From contig DAINSQ010000002.1 in assembly GCA_036741235.1 (NCBI GenBank), positions 52,476 through 116,475 on the forward strand: DNA of 64,000 nucleotides. The letters run 5' to 3'. Below are positions 7,693 to 15,469 of this stretch, piece after piece. How positions within the stretch are numbered: position 1 is the first letter of the stretch; every line of letters starts with the position of its first letter. The position numbers were made by a program, and so were the translations under genes. The notes below the pieces were generated by a model. It saw only the letters and a program-made list of their open reading frames with translations, made no database searches and was not told the origin of the DNA. The stretch comes from JABWBR01 sp036741235 (lineage in GTDB: Bacteria > Bacteroidota > Bacteroidia > Chitinophagales > Saprospiraceae).

Positions 7693-9633
7693 TTATTGCA
7701 CCACCAGGCGCAGTACTTCCGAACCTTCATCAGTAGTCAGGGTGCAGAGGTACGTACCTTTTGCCAGGGCGCCGGAAGGCAATGTCAACTCATAACTTCC
7801 GGCCGACAGATAGTCGTCGGTCAGTATAAGTAGCAATTGGCCGGTGAGGTTAAACATACGCAGCTTGACTTGCGAATCCGCGGTCAACTGATAGCGGATA
7901 GTTGTAATATCCTGAAAAGGATTGGGGGCGGCGCTAAGGCGGCCCATTTGCGCCTGCACGTGCAGTTGAGCGGGGAGCGATGCCTTCACCGGCGCCGGCT
8001 CGGCACGTTGCCATACCTGAGTGGGATGTACCGGGTCGAGCGCTTCTCCGGCGCTGTTGCGGCTCTCCACCATGTTCAGTGCGGAGTTGCCGCCGCAGTC
8101 GAAGTTGCGGGCTATGAAATTGGCGCCGCCGCTTACCTCAAAACCGTCGGAGAGGATTACCTCTTCGCCGCCGTTGTATACTACATAGGTCACAGCGCCT
8201 GTAATAAGTCGGTTGGAAGTGACGGTATTGTCAGCGTAATACGTGGGGGCGCCGATGGTGATGTCAGTAGTTACTACAATATCGGGAATACACTTGGGCG
8301 CCAGCCAGTCGTTGAGACGGCGCTGGGCATTATCGCCACCCCAGGAAGTTGACAGGCGGCCGTAGTAGCTCGTTGCATCGTCGCATGTTCCATTACCGCC
8401 ATGGAGTTGGCCAATGACACGATGGTTGGCGTCATAGAGTGGCGAGCCGGAAGAACCGGGCTGCGTACCGCCGGTATCCCATTCCACTTCCCAATGTGTA
8501 TTAGGCGCTGTAGTAGTACCGTCGGTCCAGCTTATCCACCCTCCATGATTATCAGCCGCACTGTTGTCAATCGATATTTTTTTCACATCTCCCCGTGGGT
8601 GATGGATACCAGTACTTTGACCGGCTGGAGGATCGGCTGTATCCCAACCGTTGTACAACAAGCCCAAGCCTGCGTCGAGCCAGGGGTCTTCAGTGAGACG
8701 GAATAAGGCAAAGTCGGAGTCGTCGTTATTGGCAACCAGGATTGCGCCGATGGTCGATTGCCATCCCGGTTCAGTGAGCGGATTAGTACAACCCGGGCTT
8801 TCGTAATTCCAGAAAAAAGACCAGGTAGCAGCACCTGGACTAGTTACGGCATCTTGTCCTGCCGAAAGGCAGTGATTGGCTGTAAGGAAATACGGGGTAA
8901 AATCAACCATAGTATTGTTGAGCAAAGCGCCTGTACATACGCGGGAACCGCCAACGACAATCATGGCCACACTGGTTTTTTCCAATTGCCAGTCATTGCC
9001 CTCCGGGCAATTGATATTGACCATACAAGAGTCGGAGTCTTCGAAGAGCTTTTCGTCCGGCAGCTTGATATACCGATAGCCGTGTACCACTTTTGCAATA
9101 GATATTTCGCCTGGAAAATCTACCTCTTGCGGCTCGTAGTATTCCAGCGTGATCATTTCGCCGTATACCAAGCTAGTGGCGTAACCGATGCTGTTGCCGC
9201 GCGGCGAGTTGTTATTTCGCGAGGTAAAGCCGCCGATGACGTGCGAGCGGTCGGCATTGTAAATATACAGCGTGGCGCCGTCGGGCAGCCAGAAGGCGTC
9301 ATAGAGCAGGTTGATCGAGCGGGCGCCGGGGCAGTGGATGCTGAGGCGCCACAGGCGGTCACCGTTGGGTAGTGTTTGCCAAACGCCCGAGTTGTCGAGG
9401 GTAAAACCGGCGTCGAGTGGATAGCCGAAGCGCGGCGGTCTGCCTGCCTCTTCATCTGCTTCGTCTTCGCGCTCAATGGCGGTTTTGTTGAGGGCCTGCA
9501 TGGTCTCCACCGGTACGCGTTGCGTCAGGAAAGCTTTGTCGAAGCTGTATGGTGTACCGCCTATGTTGATCTGCGCTTCAGCGGCATGCCAAGCCAGTAC
9601 TGTCAGGAGCAAGGCATATAATAAACGTTTCAT
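7693..9633 (-). CDS. Secreted trypsin-fold (lysyl endopeptidase-like) protease with T9SS sorting domain
   Basis: The 646-residue product has a signal peptide (MKRLLYALLLTVLAWHAAEA), an N-terminal region of about 200 residues that is probably a propeptide or accessory domain, then a serine peptidase domain. The triad is visible: His254 in LTANHC, Asp307 in DSDFALFRL, and Ser395 in QPGSSGSPLY. The arrangement resembles Achromobacter lysyl endopeptidase rather than classic trypsin. A beta-rich linker (SDGFEVSGGANFIA) follows, then the C-terminal type IX sorting domain, starting at LSAAPNPFQDITTIRYQL and ending GTYLCTLTTDEGSEVLRLVVQ. It is therefore exported by Sec, crosses the outer membrane by T9SS, and is released or surface-bound. 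Substrate specificity for Lys is inferred from the fold only. Confidence 0.92.
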   Translation of the reverse strand: MKRLLYALLLTVLAWHAAEAQINIGGTPYSFDKAFLTQRVPVETMQALNKTAIEREDEADEEAGRPPRFGYPLDAGFTLDNSGVWQTLPNGDRLWRLSIHCPGARSINLLYDAFWLPDGATLYIYNADRSHVIGGFTSRNNNSPRGNSIGYATSLVYGEMITLEYYEPQEVDFPGEISIAKVVHGYRYIKLPDEKLFEDSDSCMVNINCPEGNDWQLEKTSVAMIVVGGSRVCTGALLNNTMVDFTPYFLTANHCLSAGQDAVTSPGAATWSFFWNYESPGCTNPLTEPGWQSTIGAILVANNDDSDFALFRLTEDPWLDAGLGLLYNGWDTADPPAGQSTGIHHPRGDVKKISIDNSAADNHGGWISWTDGTTTAPNTHWEVEWDTGGTQPGSSGSPLYDANHRVIGQLHGGNGTCDDATSYYGRLSTSWGGDNAQRRLNDWLAPKCIPDIVVTTDITIGAPTYYADNTVTSNRLITGAVTYVVYNGGEEVILSDGFEVSGGANFIARNFDCGGNSALNMVESRNSAGEALDPVHPTQVWQRAEPAPVKASLPAQLHVQAQMGRLSAAPNPFQDITTIRYQLTADSQVKLRMFNLTGQLLLILTDDYLSAGSYELTLPSGALAKGTYLCTLTTDEGSEVLRLVVQ

Positions 9634-9704
9634 AATAGCTTTTTTAGGAGTGGTGAAAAGGGCTGCCGGCGTACCGGCAACCTTCTGAAATTCATTAACG
9701 CGGT

Positions 9705-11030
9705 TTATTTCTCAAGCCCTTCGATGCGCTGCTGAAGCTGATTGATGAGCTGAAGTGCCTGCTGCAACTGGGCCTGCAAGTCGTCATTGCGTTTATTCAC
9801 TTCAATGGTGTGCAGGGTGAGTTCTTCCACTTTTTCCACCAGTCGGCGCTGCATATCGCCTACTTGAAATCCACCCGCCGCTTCTACCTCGGCGGCACTG
9901 GGCATACCTGGCAGATGACCGTTTTGGTCGATGAATTGCTCTACCTCCTTTAGGCTCATCAGGTTGTGGGCGTCGGTGAAGACGTAATCGGGCCAGGCAG
10001 CCGAATTGCGCACGCGCAGTTCTTCACAAATAATACCGCCATCGACGGCAAGCTTGTATGCTGCGGGAATTTGGCCGGCCAAGACGCCGATACCTACTTT
10101 TTGATTTATCAAGTCTACTACCAGCGCTTCCGAACCGGCGCCGCCTACGTATACGTTGTGCGTATGTTTTATGCCGGGGTTGTTTCTGGCATTGTAGCCG
10201 CTGATGTAAACAGCATTGGGATCCCAACCCTGGTAAGTGCCGATGAGGTCGAAGTCTTGATCCGTGGTATTGCGACTGTGCACCACGGCGTCAAAACCGT
10301 GGACTTTCACAGCGCCTTGTACTTCCAGTTTATCAGTTGGCGCATCTATCTGCCCCACCAATACATGCCCGCCAAAGCTCGCCAGGTTTACGTTGCCTGT
10401 ATTGGAATGCAGGTACAAATCGCCGCCATTGGCATTGAGATCAAGCTCGTTGCCGTCGGTGCGCATTTCTATAAAACGGTTGTCATCGCCAGGCGTCGAG
10501 AGGCGAAGGCGGTTGCCATAGGCGTGTACTGAGACGGCAGGCGTTGCCGTGCCGATACCGAAACGACCGCCCTTAGCCTGAAAATACGTAGTTGCGCCGC
10601 CGAGGCCAATGCTGGCGTCGAGTAGTCCGCTGCCGTCAGGGCGGAAGAAATTCACAGCGCCGCCGCCGGTTGTTGTAGTATTGCGAAAAAAGTTGAGATA
10701 GGTTGCGGAAGCGCCGCCAAAGGGTTGCAAGCTGAGATCAAAACTGGTAGCAGCGGGGTCGCTGAACAAACGGAAGGAAGCGGTAGAAGTCGTGTTGTCG
10801 ATGAGTTCAAGGAAGTGGTCGCCGGTGGTGCGTTCAATCTGTACTTTGCCGCGGCCTACTTTGAGCATGGCGTCGGGGTCGGCAACCAGGTTGGTACCAA
10901 TGCCGATCTGGCGGGAAAGGGGGTCAAAAAATAGCGTATTGCCGTTGATGTCCATGTTGGGGAATTGAGCCAGCAATACGTTGGCCATGCTTATCATGGC
11001 GCAAACCAGGAGAAGAGTTACTTTTCTCAT
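9705..11030 (-). CDS. Exported tail-fibre-like protein with C-terminal coiled coil
   Basis: The 441-residue product has a signal peptide ending LLAQ. It then shows repeating beta-rich, Asn/Gly-rich segments (GRFGIGTATPAVSVHAYG, GGDLYLHSNTGNVNLASF) resembling phage tail-fibre or trimeric fibre stalks. Near the C-terminus the sequence PDYVFTDAHNLMSLKEVEQF followed by HLPGMPSAAEVEAAGG marks a conserved Bacteroidota module found just before a coiled coil. The last 60 residues form heptads (LVEKVEELTLHTIEVNKRND and onward) that likely trimerise the protein. There is no T9SS tail. It is probably a surface or periplasmic fibre. It lies between the T9SS protease and the SPFH lipoprotein on the same strand. 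The specific role is unknown. Confidence 0.8.
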   Translation of the reverse strand: MRKVTLLLVCAMISMANVLLAQFPNMDINGNTLFFDPLSRQIGIGTNLVADPDAMLKVGRGKVQIERTTGDHFLELIDNTTSTASFRLFSDPAATSFDLSLQPFGGASATYLNFFRNTTTTGGGAVNFFRPDGSGLLDASIGLGGATTYFQAKGGRFGIGTATPAVSVHAYGNRLRLSTPGDDNRFIEMRTDGNELDLNANGGDLYLHSNTGNVNLASFGGHVLVGQIDAPTDKLEVQGAVKVHGFDAVVHSRNTTDQDFDLIGTYQGWDPNAVYISGYNARNNPGIKHTHNVYVGGAGSEALVVDLINQKVGIGVLAGQIPAAYKLAVDGGIICEELRVRNSAAWPDYVFTDAHNLMSLKEVEQFIDQNGHLPGMPSAAEVEAAGGFQVGDMQRRLVEKVEELTLHTIEVNKRNDDLQAQLQQALQLINQLQQRIEGLEK

Positions 11031-11180
11031 AGTAAAACAGGTTTTTTGGTAAATGATGTTATTGAAAAAATGGTACCCAAATCGGGTTTACAGGGAGTTT
11101 ATACCCGGGAGAGAGGAATCATTACAACGCAAGAGAAAAAAAAGCCGGATTTGGAAAATAGTGCGATTGCCCTAATACAT

Positions 11181-11213
11181 AAAAGGCGCCTCACCCACAG
11201 AGGATGAGACGCC
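11181..11213 (-). terminator. Terminator downstream of the SPFH lipoprotein gene
   Basis: On the minus strand, a 9-bp stem with one mismatch (arms 11213-11205 and 11193-11185) is followed by four Ts. It lies about 40 bp after the SPFH gene stop and before the tail-fibre-like gene, separating the two transcripts. Confidence 0.55.
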
Positions 11214-11250
11214 AGCTTAGAGACCTTATGGATGTGCGTGATTTTTGTTG

Positions 11251-12069
11251 TTAGTTATTTTTCGTTTTCATTGCCGGGCCGCTGTCGGTTTCCGGAGTCA
11301 TCATCATCGGCATGTCGCCGTCAGAGATGATGACTTTGGTATTGGGCGACTTTGCCAATTCAAGGAAAGCTTCTATCGACTTGAATTGAAGGATCTGGGC
11401 GTTCAAGCCCTCCGAAATGATGCTTTGCGCGTCGCGTACCCCGGCGGCTTCTATTCGCTTGCGTTCCGCTTCGCGCTGGGCCTGTTGCAGCACGAACTCC
11501 ATGCGCAGTGCCTGTTGTTCAGCTTCCAATTTTTCTTCAATGGCGCGGGACAGATTAGCCGGCAGTTGAATGCTTTTGATTAATACGGCTTCTATTACAA
11601 CACCCCGGTCTTTAAGTAAAGTGTTCATTTGTTGCTGAATAGCCTGCTCAATCGTTCCGCGTTCGCCGGTGTGCATGTCTTTGGCATAAAAACGCGCCGT
11701 TACATCGGCTACTGCCGAGCGAAATACGGGCAGGATGATATTCTCTTCGTACTGAGTGCCGATATTGCGAAGGATATCAGGCGCTTCTTTCGGAATAATG
11801 CTGTACAGGATAGAAATTTCAGCCCTGATATTCAAACCTTCTTTAGAAGGCAAACTGAGGGCTACTTCAACGTTTTCGGTTTGTGTCGAAACTTTTACGA
11901 TAGTCGAGGTGAACGGGTTGTAAACGCGTAGCCCCGCCGTATAAGGCTGGTCTCTGTATTTGCCGAAGGTGCGTTTTACGCCCACTTCTCCTTGTTGTAC
12001 GACGGCACAGCCGGTAGTGATTAGCGAGAGCGCGATGGTAAGCGCCACGAATGACGTTACAGATTTCAT
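11251..12069 (-). CDS. Prohibitin/SPFH-domain lipoprotein
   Basis: The 272-residue product starts with a lipoprotein signal peptide (SLITTGC, lipidated Cys21). Residues about 22-190 are an SPFH/prohibitin domain: VVQQGEVGVKRTFGKYRDQP, then AEISILYSI, then FYAKDMHTGERGTIEQAI. Helical, coiled-coil-prone residues 185-235 follow (RAIEEKLEAEQQALRMEF, AQREAERKRIEAAG), the part through which prohibitins form rings. HflC/HflK and stomatin relatives are normally anchored by an N-terminal helix and face cytoplasm or periplasm; here anchoring appears to be by a lipid, which places the ring in the periplasm or on the outer membrane. It stands alone, without an HflK, FtsH or NfeD neighbour. Confidence 0.85.
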   Translation of the reverse strand: MKSVTSFVALTIALSLITTGCAVVQQGEVGVKRTFGKYRDQPYTAGLRVYNPFTSTIVKVSTQTENVEVALSLPSKEGLNIRAEISILYSIIPKEAPDILRNIGTQYEENIILPVFRSAVADVTARFYAKDMHTGERGTIEQAIQQQMNTLLKDRGVVIEAVLIKSIQLPANLSRAIEEKLEAEQQALRMEFVLQQAQREAERKRIEAAGVRDAQSIISEGLNAQILQFKSIEAFLELAKSPNTKVIISDGDMPMMMTPETDSGPAMKTKNN

Positions 12070-12159
12070 ACGATCAGTTATTGGTTAAGGAAAAAGAATG
12101 ACGGGCCTTGCCTCGGGCAAAGCATCGACATCAAAGATTGTTACGAAAATTTCAGCGAT

Positions 12160-12975
12160 TTAGAAAGCGCAGAAAAACTTCAGGTTATCGCTTCCTTTGT
12201 CCAGGCCCAAACCTGCGCTTTGCTCGAAATCATAGCAGGCGGCTGAGCGATTGAAGTCGAGCAACCTGGCTACGCCGCGGTTGAGATAAGCAGCGGCATA
12301 ATCCGGCCATAATGCTATGGCTTCGGTATAATCCTGAATGGCAGGATCATAATAGCCCATCAGCACCAATAGATTACCTCGGATCTTGAGCAAACGGGGC
12401 TTTAGCGCCATATCTGCTTGCTCGAGGGCGTAGTTGACTTCGCGAAGCGCCTCCAGAATGTCTCCACGCATTTTTTTAGCGGTTAGATCCACAAGCAGTT
12501 CGACATCCTGCTCTGTGAGTTGCTCGCCGGTCAATATGTCGCCATCAGCGGCTGAGGTAAGCTCGCTTTCGGATTCTATTGCCAAAACGCGCAATACTCT
12601 GAGCGGATCGCCATACCCATAAAGGTCGGCAGCATGGGGGTTGAGCCGCTGAGCGTATTTGTAGTCGCGCTCAGCTTCATTGAAACGGCCCAGCCGATAT
12701 AAAGCCATGGCGCGCTTGATGTAAACTTCTGCCTGGTAGGGGTCTTGTAAAATAGCATTTTCGTACTCGAGCAGGGCCTTTTCAAAATGTCCGGCGCGTA
12801 AAAGATTATCACCGGATTGCACATACCTCAGGATGCCGTCGCCGTAACGACGCGGTTCGCCTGGCATGTCGAGTCGGAAGGTATGCATATCGGGTTGTTG
12901 CGCAAGGAGTATAGTAGTCCATACCGGTTGCAGTAATACTGCGAGTGTCAGGATAAGTCTGGCGGAGCGTATCAT
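12160..12975 (-). CDS. Exported TPR-repeat protein
   Basis: The 271-residue product has a signal peptide (ILTLAVLLQPVWTTILLAQ) and several tetratricopeptide units: SGDNLLRAGHFEKALLEYEN, PYQAEVYIKRAMALYRLGRF and GNLLVLMGYYDPAIQDYTEA, the last followed by PDYAAAYLNRGVARL. The C-terminal pattern RSAACYDFEQSAGLGLDKG is typical of Bacteroidota exported TPR proteins. The central acidic part (residues 130-165) has no repeat. It likely acts as a periplasmic or outer-membrane scaffold. It is on the same strand as, and 90 bp upstream of, the SPFH lipoprotein, so co-transcription is possible. Partners cannot be deduced. Confidence 0.8.
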   Translation of the reverse strand: MIRSARLILTLAVLLQPVWTTILLAQQPDMHTFRLDMPGEPRRYGDGILRYVQSGDNLLRAGHFEKALLEYENAILQDPYQAEVYIKRAMALYRLGRFNEAERDYKYAQRLNPHAADLYGYGDPLRVLRVLAIESESELTSAADGDILTGEQLTEQDVELLVDLTAKKMRGDILEALREVNYALEQADMALKPRLLKIRGNLLVLMGYYDPAIQDYTEAIALWPDYAAAYLNRGVARLLDFNRSAACYDFEQSAGLGLDKGSDNLKFFCAF

Positions 12976-13144
12976 GGCGCTTGTTTTTTATGGGTGTTAC
13001 AATAAGGTGGCTGACGAGGCGAAGCGATTTACGAGCAGATGACTGTTTCGCGCTTAAGCGTATTTTTTTTGCGAAATCCTTTGATATTAAGACAACAAAG
13101 CAATGCGCTGTGTTCACGAAAAAATCAGGACAATGATTAGTTTG

Positions 13145-13152
13145 TATCTTTG
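13145..13152 (+). promoter_or_regulatory. -7 box for the DUF5682 gene
   Basis: TATCTTTG matches the Bacteroidota -7 consensus exactly. It overlaps a possible TTG start at 13150 and so argues that translation begins at the ATG at 13174, about 15 bases after the expected transcript start. No clear TTG lies at the -33 position. Confidence 0.45.
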
Positions 13153-13173
13153 ACCTCGCTTATCAAAATTGTC

Positions 13174-15441
13174 ATGCTGCGCATTTTCGGTATCAGACAT
13201 CACGGCCCCGGCTCGGCTCGCCGGTTATTACACGCGCTGGAACACTACCAGCCCGATTGCCTGATATTGGAGGCGCCCGCCGACGCCCAACCGGCCTGCG
13301 ATATATTGGCTGCCTCCACACTTACGCCGCCGGTAGCGCTGTTGATGTATAATGCCGATCAAATCAGGCAAGCCCTGTATTTCCCTTTTTCCGCTTTTTC
13401 TCCCGAATGGCAGGCATTGCATTGGGCATATCGGCATGGTGTGGCCGTAAGACTTATGGATCTGCCCGCCGCTCACCAACTGGCCATGTCTGGCGAAGAG
13501 AATACCGCCCCAATGACGCTGATACCTGCATCAGCCGATGTCGACGCCGGGCGCATCGCCGCCGACCCCCTGGGTTACCTGGCTGCACTGGCCGGATACA
13601 GCGATAGCGAACGGTGGTGGGAGGCCGTTTTTGAACATCAGCAAGACGATATAGCATTGTTTGAGGCCATCCAGTCTATGATGCGCGCTTTGCGCGAAGC
13701 GATAGGCGGACTCGATCATCCCCATCATTTGCTTCGCGAGGCATACATGCGCAAAGTCATCCGCCAGTCCATGTCGGAAGGCCATAATCGGCCGGCTGTC
13801 GTTTGCGGCGCCTGGCACGGCCCAGTGCTGGAAGACTATCAACGCTATAAAACAAGCTCAGACAATGCCCTGCTCAAAGGGCTGCCAAAGGTAAAAGTCA
13901 ACGCCGCCTGGATACCCTGGAGTTACGACCGCCTGGCCCTGCAAAGCGGCTACGGCGCGGGTATTACCTCGCCGGCTTGGTACGAACTCATCTTCGACCA
14001 CCACCGCGACGCCGTCACCCAATGGATGGCCCGCGTTGGCGCCCTGATGCGCCGCGAAGGCCTCGATGCCTCACCAGCCCACGCCCTTGATGCCGTTCGC
14101 CTCGCGCAATCGCTGGCAGCGATGCGTGGATTGGCCATCCCCGGCCTCAACGAACTCGAAGAAGCAGCCCTTGCCGTCTTCTGCGGCGGCAACGGCGCCC
14201 CTCTCGAACTCATCCGCCAGGAGTTGGTCATAGGTAAAAAGGTTGGCAATATACCTCCTGACGTGCCGGCCGTTCCCTTGCAGCGCGACCTTGAGCAACA
14301 ACTCAAAACCGCCCGTTTATCCAAATACTGGGGCGACACCGGCGAGCAGTGGATCAAAGCTACCGCAGCCAACCCACAGGGCGGCATTGATTTGCGCGAA
14401 GAAACCGACCTGCTGAAGAGCAAAATTTTACACCGCCTCCTTTTGCTCGATATCGACTGGGGAAAACTTCAGGAAGCGCCCGATACGGCATTGGGCAGTT
14501 TTAAAGAGTATTGGAAACTCCATTGGCGCCCCGATTTTGCCATACAACTCATCGAAGCCGGCATGTGGGGCAATACCATCTATGCAGCCGCCCAGTCGAG
14601 GCTTTTACACAAAGCCGAGGCCAGCATTCAACTGCCAGAAGCCGCCAGACTGGTACGCGACGCCTTGCGCGCTGACTTGTCAGAGGTCATCGAACCGCTT
14701 ATTCAGCGTTTACAAGGACTCGCGGCCTTAACCCGCGATGTCTATTACCTGCTAGAAAGCCTGCCCACGCTGGTGAGCGTCATTCAATACGGCGATGCCC
14801 GTCGCACCGATGTATCAGCGCTTCGACTTCTGGCTGATGAACTCATTCCTCGCGCCTGTGTGGGGTTGCCCGCCGTTTGTAGTCATATAGAAGAGGAAGT
14901 GGCCCGCGATTATTTCCGCCTGTTGCTGGGGGTCAATCACGCCATCGGTGTATTGAGCCACGACGACCATACCGGCCATTGGCAAAAGGTATTGCAACAG
15001 GTGGCTTTTAAAGCAGGCATACACCCTCTGCTTCAAGGGTTTGCAACCAGGCTATTATTCGACAAAAATTTATGGACACTTGACACCACCAGCCGGCAAA
15101 TGCATTATGCCTTGTCGTCGGCACAAAGCGCAACGGCGGTATCCTTCTGGATAGAAGGTTTCCTATACGGCAGCGGGCTGCTGCTGCTGCACCACCCCAC
15201 CCTGTGGCAATTACTTGACGATTGGCTGGGAGAACTACCCATGGACTCGTTCGAGGAAATCCTGCCGCTACTACGCCGAACTTTTTCCAATTTTTCCTCT
15301 CCCGAGCGACAGAAGATGTTGCACCTGGCCCAGCACGGCGCCCCCGCCCAAACCAGCGTCAATGCCGGCAATGCTATCGATGAAACCCGGATTGCCCCGA
15401 TACTTAAAACAGTCCGGGGGTTAATGAAGAATGAAGAATGA
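13174..15441 (+). CDS. DUF5682 family protein
   Basis: The 755-residue product begins MLRIFGIRHHGPGSARRLLH, the hallmark N-terminus of DUF5682, and continues with LEAPADAQPACDIL and the downstream VRLMDLPAAH. The N-terminal 280 residues resemble a ChaN/TraB-like fold with conserved RHHGPGSAR and CGAWH (around residue 217). The remainder is helical. Full length fits the family. In other bacteria DUF5682 genes usually sit with a MoxR-type AAA ATPase, a VWA protein and a SWIM zinc-finger protein in NTP-dependent clusters; none is present here, as the flanking genes are a TPR protein and PaaZ. Biochemical function is unknown. The start is set by the -7 box at 13145-13152. Confidence 0.85.
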   Translation: MLRIFGIRHHGPGSARRLLHALEHYQPDCLILEAPADAQPACDILAASTLTPPVALLMYNADQIRQALYFPFSAFSPEWQALHWAYRHGVAVRLMDLPAAHQLAMSGEENTAPMTLIPASADVDAGRIAADPLGYLAALAGYSDSERWWEAVFEHQQDDIALFEAIQSMMRALREAIGGLDHPHHLLREAYMRKVIRQSMSEGHNRPAVVCGAWHGPVLEDYQRYKTSSDNALLKGLPKVKVNAAWIPWSYDRLALQSGYGAGITSPAWYELIFDHHRDAVTQWMARVGALMRREGLDASPAHALDAVRLAQSLAAMRGLAIPGLNELEEAALAVFCGGNGAPLELIRQELVIGKKVGNIPPDVPAVPLQRDLEQQLKTARLSKYWGDTGEQWIKATAANPQGGIDLREETDLLKSKILHRLLLLDIDWGKLQEAPDTALGSFKEYWKLHWRPDFAIQLIEAGMWGNTIYAAAQSRLLHKAEASIQLPEAARLVRDALRADLSEVIEPLIQRLQGLAALTRDVYYLLESLPTLVSVIQYGDARRTDVSALRLLADELIPRACVGLPAVCSHIEEEVARDYFRLLLGVNHAIGVLSHDDHTGHWQKVLQQVAFKAGIHPLLQGFATRLLFDKNLWTLDTTSRQMHYALSSAQSATAVSFWIEGFLYGSGLLLLHHPTLWQLLDDWLGELPMDSFEEILPLLRRTFSNFSSPERQKMLHLAQHGAPAQTSVNAGNAIDETRIAPILKTVRGLMKNEE

Positions 15442-15469
15442 TAATTTTAAAATCAATAAAAATCAAAAA

